This document shows positions 34,251 through 36,991 of a stretch of DNA of 36,991 nt, piece after piece. The DNA comes from Candidatus Krumholzibacteriia bacterium (GTDB lineage Bacteria; Krumholzibacteriota; Krumholzibacteriia; LZORAL124-64-63): contig JANTGJ010000020.1 of assembly GCA_024762975.1 (NCBI GenBank), positions 1 to 36,991 of the forward strand, read 5' to 3'. The translations under genes were made by a program, and so were the position numbers. Position 1 is the first letter of the stretch; every line of letters starts with the position of its first letter. The notes beneath the pieces were generated by a model. It was not told the DNA's origin. It was given only the letters and a program-made list of their open reading frames with translations, and searched no databases.

Positions 34251-34679
34251 TCAGGTGATCACATCCCGCTTGCACATCCAGCGCGTATACACGACCAGCA
34301 GTACGGCGATGATGAAAATAATGATCGTGAAGATCAGGCCTCCCGTGCCCGAGATCTCCATCGCATTGGTGAATCCCCAGTTGTGAACCGCGGTCACGAC
34401 CATCGAAACCAACGAGATCATGAACGCCAGGCCGGCCCAGCGGATGCGCAACAGCAGCAGGATACTGGCAACGACCGAACTCCAGATCGCCAAGGCCCAG
34501 AAGAATTCGATCCAGGCCGGGAAGTTCAGATAGTAGTCCAGTTGCTCGGGAGTGAACTTCGCCAGATAGGACTCGACCCGGAACTGGGTCATCAGGTAGT
34601 CGAACGCACCGACGAGATTCCACAACAGGGAAACAATTCCAACGATCCACAAGTGCAGGGGCGTAGCTGCGCGGGTCAT
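34251..34679 (-). CDS. Four-helix integral membrane protein of unknown function
   Basis: The protein has 142 residues and four hydrophobic helices (about 8-28, 55-78, 83-104 and 112-133). The first carries a LHLWIVGIVSLLWN..GAFDY signature that recurs in a widespread small membrane family in databases, often annotated loosely; no function is established. The 106-base gap upstream (34680-34785) and 73-base gap downstream make it likely to be on its own or loosely tied to pepF. No ligand residues stand out. Confidence 0.8.
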   Translation of the reverse strand: MTRAATPLHLWIVGIVSLLWNLVGAFDYLMTQFRVESYLAKFTPEQLDYYLNFPAWIEFFWALAIWSSVVASILLLLRIRWAGLAFMISLVSMVVTAVHNWGFTNAMEISGTGGLIFTIIIFIIAVLLVVYTRWMCKRDVIT

Positions 34680-34785
34680 GGGGCCTCTCCGTTCACAATG
34701 AATGCCGGGAGCGAATTGAACAAAAGCAGTCTAGTGAAGAATCACGTCTGCGGAAACAGAACTTTCGATCCGTGGGGATATTCGA

Positions 34786-35643
34786 TCAGAGAACCCGCCG
34801 GTACACCGCCGGCATCACGTAGTCGTATTCCGTATCGTCGCGACCCAGTGATTCGGAATGACCGATGAGGAGGTGACCGCCCATCGCCGTGTGTTGGTGG
34901 AACTTGGCCACCAACGCGTTTCGCGTTTCACGGTCGAAATAGATCATCACGTTTCGGCAGAAGATGGCGTCGAAAGGTTTGTTGAAGGGAAACTTCGCCT
35001 CCATCAGGTTGTGGCGGCGAAAGTCGATCCGGCTGCGGATCGTGTTGGCGACGGACAGATCACCGTCCGGCAGCTTGCTGAAATACTTGTTCCGCAGCCC
35101 GGCGGGCAGGTCGGCGACGCGGTCCTCTTCGTAGACACCGGACATGGCAGTCTTGAGGATCTGGGCCGAAAGGTCGGTTGCCAGCAGGCGGGGATTCCAG
35201 CCGTTCAACTTCGCGCCCAGGTGCTCGAGCATGAGCATCATCAGCGTATAGGGTTCTTCGCCGGACGAGCATCCCGCACACCAGATGCGCAGTGTGCGGT
35301 CACCCGACTGTTCCTTCCGTGCGGTCAATTCGGGAAGGATTTTTTGGCTGAAGTACTCGAAGTGTGCCTTCTCCCGATAGAAGAAGGTGTGGTTGGTCGA
35401 GATGTTGTTCGCCAACTCTTCCAGAGCCTCGGCCGATTTGCCCGAGCCCAGCCAATCGATGTAGTCGCGAAAGGAATCGAATCCACGATTCTTGATCACC
35501 TTCTGCAGTCGCCCGACTACGAGCGTTTTCTTCTGCTCGGTCAGGTTGATCCCGAATTGCCGGTACACCAGGCGGCGAATCGCCTGGAATTCCTGATCGC
35601 TGATCCGATCCTCGGCGGTGAGGGGTGCGACTGCCTGGGCCAT
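34786..35643 (-). CDS. cheR: CheR-type protein-glutamate methyltransferase
   Basis: This 285-residue protein uses S-adenosylmethionine to methylate glutamates on chemoreceptors. The N-terminal helical CheR domain (about 15-75) is followed by a NNISTNHTFFYRE segment, the SAM-binding CAGCSSGEEPY motif (about 128-138) and FCRNVMIYF near residue 230. All match functional CheR proteins. It starts one base after the stop of the response regulator, so the two are co-translated. There is no chemoreceptor, CheA or CheB in the window. Confidence 0.95.
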   Translation of the reverse strand: MAQAVAPLTAEDRISDQEFQAIRRLVYRQFGINLTEQKKTLVVGRLQKVIKNRGFDSFRDYIDWLGSGKSAEALEELANNISTNHTFFYREKAHFEYFSQKILPELTARKEQSGDRTLRIWCAGCSSGEEPYTLMMLMLEHLGAKLNGWNPRLLATDLSAQILKTAMSGVYEEDRVADLPAGLRNKYFSKLPDGDLSVANTIRSRIDFRRHNLMEAKFPFNKPFDAIFCRNVMIYFDRETRNALVAKFHQHTAMGGHLLIGHSESLGRDDTEYDYVMPAVYRRVL

Positions 35644-35644
35644 T

Positions 35645-36052
35645 CTAGACTCTCGCTTTCACGGCAAGACCCATTTCTTCGAGCTTGGCCAGGAACTTCT
35701 TCTTTTCGATCGGCTTGACGACATAGCCGTCCGCCGACGCTTCGTAGGCTTGGCGAATGTTTTCCTGATCCTCCAGAGCGGTGGTCATAATCACCTTGGC
35801 GCGCTGCTCTTCGAGCCGATCGTGTTGCTTCTCGAGCTCGCGCACTCCTTTGAGCGTTTCCTGACCGCTCATACCCGGCATCATGATGTCCAGGCAGATC
35901 AGATCGTAGTGCGAATTCACCTCGAGCGCGTGCCTCACGGCGGATATTGCTTCATTCCCATTGACGGCCACGTCGCAGTCACCGTACGGATCCAGGTAGC
36001 GGCACAGCAGTTTTCGGCTAATGAAGTCGTCTTCCACAACCAGGATGTTCAT
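35645..36052 (-). CDS. Single-domain response regulator (CheY-like)
   Basis: The protein has 135 residues, a stand-alone receiver with E7/D8/D9, phospho-acceptor D55 in a CLDIMMPGMSG context, T90 region (MTTA) and a VVKPIEK segment supplying the conserved lysine. There is no output domain. Its length exceeds CheY slightly because of a charged insert (EKQHDRLEEQR) after beta 3. It starts with AAGGA upstream and is followed one base later by cheR. It may act in a chemosensory pathway or accept phosphate from a distant kinase such as the hybrid kinase at 20-22 kb. Confidence 0.94.
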   Translation of the reverse strand: MNILVVEDDFISRKLLCRYLDPYGDCDVAVNGNEAISAVRHALEVNSHYDLICLDIMMPGMSGQETLKGVRELEKQHDRLEEQRAKVIMTTALEDQENIRQAYEASADGYVVKPIEKKKFLAKLEEMGLAVKARV

Positions 36053-36221
36053 GCTTCCGTCCTTGTTTCATCTGCGGGGACCGAACCCTCCGAAGATCTC
36101 CGCAATGGGCGAGTTTTACCTGCCCGCCAATACGGACATCATCATAAAATTTCGGCAATCGAGTGCTCCACTTGAATAAAACTTTTGTCTTATCGTGTAT
36201 CCGTTGCACTTCGGGGCAACT

Positions 36222-36250
36222 TTGGCCGCCTCGTGGCGTTTGACTATATT
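36222..36250 (+). promoter_or_regulatory. Sigma-70-like promoter for djlA-like gene
   Basis: TTGGCC at 36222-36227 and TATATT at 36245-36250 are separated by 17 bases; they match consensus at four and five of six positions. They lie 36 bases before the ATG at 36286, with AAAGG at 36273-36277 as the ribosome site. The rest of the 233-base divergent gap (36053-36285) shows nothing else certain. Confidence 0.65.
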
Positions 36251-36285
36251 CCCTGCTCGTTTCACCAACTCGAAAGGCTGCATAG

Positions 36286-36991
36286 ATGGGATTGCTGGGC
36301 ACATTGATCGGCGGCGGCATCGGCTTCATGCTGGGCGGCCCCCTGGGCGCGATCCTGGGCGGCGCCATCGGCTCGAATGTGGGAGAACGTGGCCCGGGCG
36401 CAGATGCATACCATCGCCCCCGCCGTGGTAGCAGCGCCTTCGGTCCCTCCCATCCCTACAGCGCACAGCAGGCTCAACAGGCCTTCCTGGTCGCGGTGAT
36501 CAGCCTGGCGGCCAAGGTGGCCAAGGCCGACGGCCGAGTCACCCAGGCCGAAGTGCAGTCCTTTGATCGCTTCCTGAAGGACAGCCTGGGAATGAACGCC
36601 GAGGACCGGCGAACCGCGGCGAAGGTCTTCAACGAGGCCAAGGACTCGGAAATCCCCGCCGAACAATTCGCACGCCAGATCCGCGAACTGCTGGGCCATC
36701 AACCTCAGCGTATGCGCGATCTGGTTTCGCTGCTGATGAGCATCGCCATGGCCGACGGCCACTTCGACTCGGCCGAAGAAACGATGATTCGCTCGATTGC
36801 CACGCATCTGGGCCTGTCCGCGCGCGACTACGAGGAAGCCCATGCGATGTTCCAGCCGACGGCCAACCTGGATGCCGCCTACGCCACCCTGGGTATCCGT
36901 TCCGACGCCGCAGACGCCGAAGTGAAGAGGGCCTATCGCCGCCTGGCGAAGGAGTATCATCCGGACGTCGTGGCCAACCGGGGAATGGGTG
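36286..36991 (+). CDS. djlA: DjlA-like co-chaperone: glycine-zipper, TerB and J domains (3' end beyond window)
   Basis: From the ATG at 36286, 235 codons are visible and the frame is open at the window edge. An N-terminal glycine-rich membrane segment (about 4-32, G-x-x-x-G repeats) resembles the dimerising helix of E. coli DjlA. A TerB-like domain (about 60-195) with AKADGRV and AMADGHFD acidic turns follows. A J domain begins near residue 200, and its HPD motif is intact in KEYHPDVV at about 225-232. DjlA is an inner-membrane DnaJ-type partner of DnaK linked to envelope stress. The C-terminal end of the J domain lies outside the window. Confidence 0.9.
   Translation, partial: MGLLGTLIGGGIGFMLGGPLGAILGGAIGSNVGERGPGADAYHRPRRGSSAFGPSHPYSAQQAQQAFLVAVISLAAKVAKADGRVTQAEVQSFDRFLKDSLGMNAEDRRTAAKVFNEAKDSEIPAEQFARQIRELLGHQPQRMRDLVSLLMSIAMADGHFDSAEETMIRSIATHLGLSARDYEEAHAMFQPTANLDAAYATLGIRSDAADAEVKRAYRRLAKEYHPDVVANRGMG

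Noticed and set aside
36053-36180. Sigma-54 promoter before the response regulator
   Set aside because: On the minus strand a GG and a GC doublet resemble -24/-12 but the spacing is 11 rather than 10 bases.
1-36991. tRNA genes, CRISPR arrays, insertion sequences or phage genes
   Set aside because: No cloverleaf-like T-loop context, repeat-spacer pattern, transposase, integrase or terminal inverted repeat was found on either strand by reading.

Overview
The window is GC-rich, densely packed bacterial chromosome. It shows no rRNA, tRNA, CRISPR array, prophage or insertion sequence that I can see. The organism is diderm: there are TonB/ExbB/ExbD genes, lipoproteins, and a patatin fused to a POTRA and outer-membrane barrel. 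The parallel beta-helix protein with its Cys-rich module ending, the paired DUF3857 proteins and the AddAB pair recall uncultured FCB-related phyla such as Krumholzibacteriota or Eisenbacteria. That placement is an inference from gene style only.

Layout. 1-1345 (-) is the start of a secreted parallel beta-helix protein, cut by the window edge. 1560-1964 (-) is a bacteriohemerythrin. 2214-3305 (+) is an exported tandem-PDZ protein without a protease domain. 3309-10362 (-) is a coupled addB-addA-dgkA operon for double-strand-break repair and lipid phosphorylation. 10450-11952 (-) is a lipoprotein made of two diverged copies of one domain around an Ig-like linker. Divergent from it, 12202-19536 (+) is an envelope cluster: a DUF3857/transglutaminase protein, a coupled paralogue that has lost catalytic residues, a lipid-anchored SDR-fold protein, and a patatin-POTRA-barrel protein. 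19730-20161 (+) is a small secreted protein with its own promoter and a strong UUCG terminator shared with the convergent hybrid histidine kinase at 20299-22449 (-).

22542-25874 (-) is a ferrous-iron operon: DtxR-type regulator, feoA, feoB and a FeoB-associated Cys-rich membrane protein, with a tandem direct repeat upstream. 26136-34177 (-) is a compact Ton-like energy-transduction operon: oligoendopeptidase F, a secreted protein of unknown function, DUF3450, long ExbB, short ExbB, ExbD, TonB, TPR protein and GNAT acetyltransferase, with most inner junctions overlapping or abutting. 34251-34679 (-) is a four-helix membrane protein. 34786-36052 (-) is a response regulator with CheR. 36286 to the end (+) is a DjlA-like co-chaperone, cut by the window edge.

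The shared theme is the cell envelope (energised outer-membrane traffic, lipid handling, secreted repeat proteins) together with iron and oxygen sensing. The parts most worth following up are the DUF3857 active/inactive pair with the lipoprotein SDR and patatin barrel, and the extended Ton-like operon containing PepF. Both combine known families in an arrangement whose function I cannot name. No gene-free stretch exceeds 300 bases.
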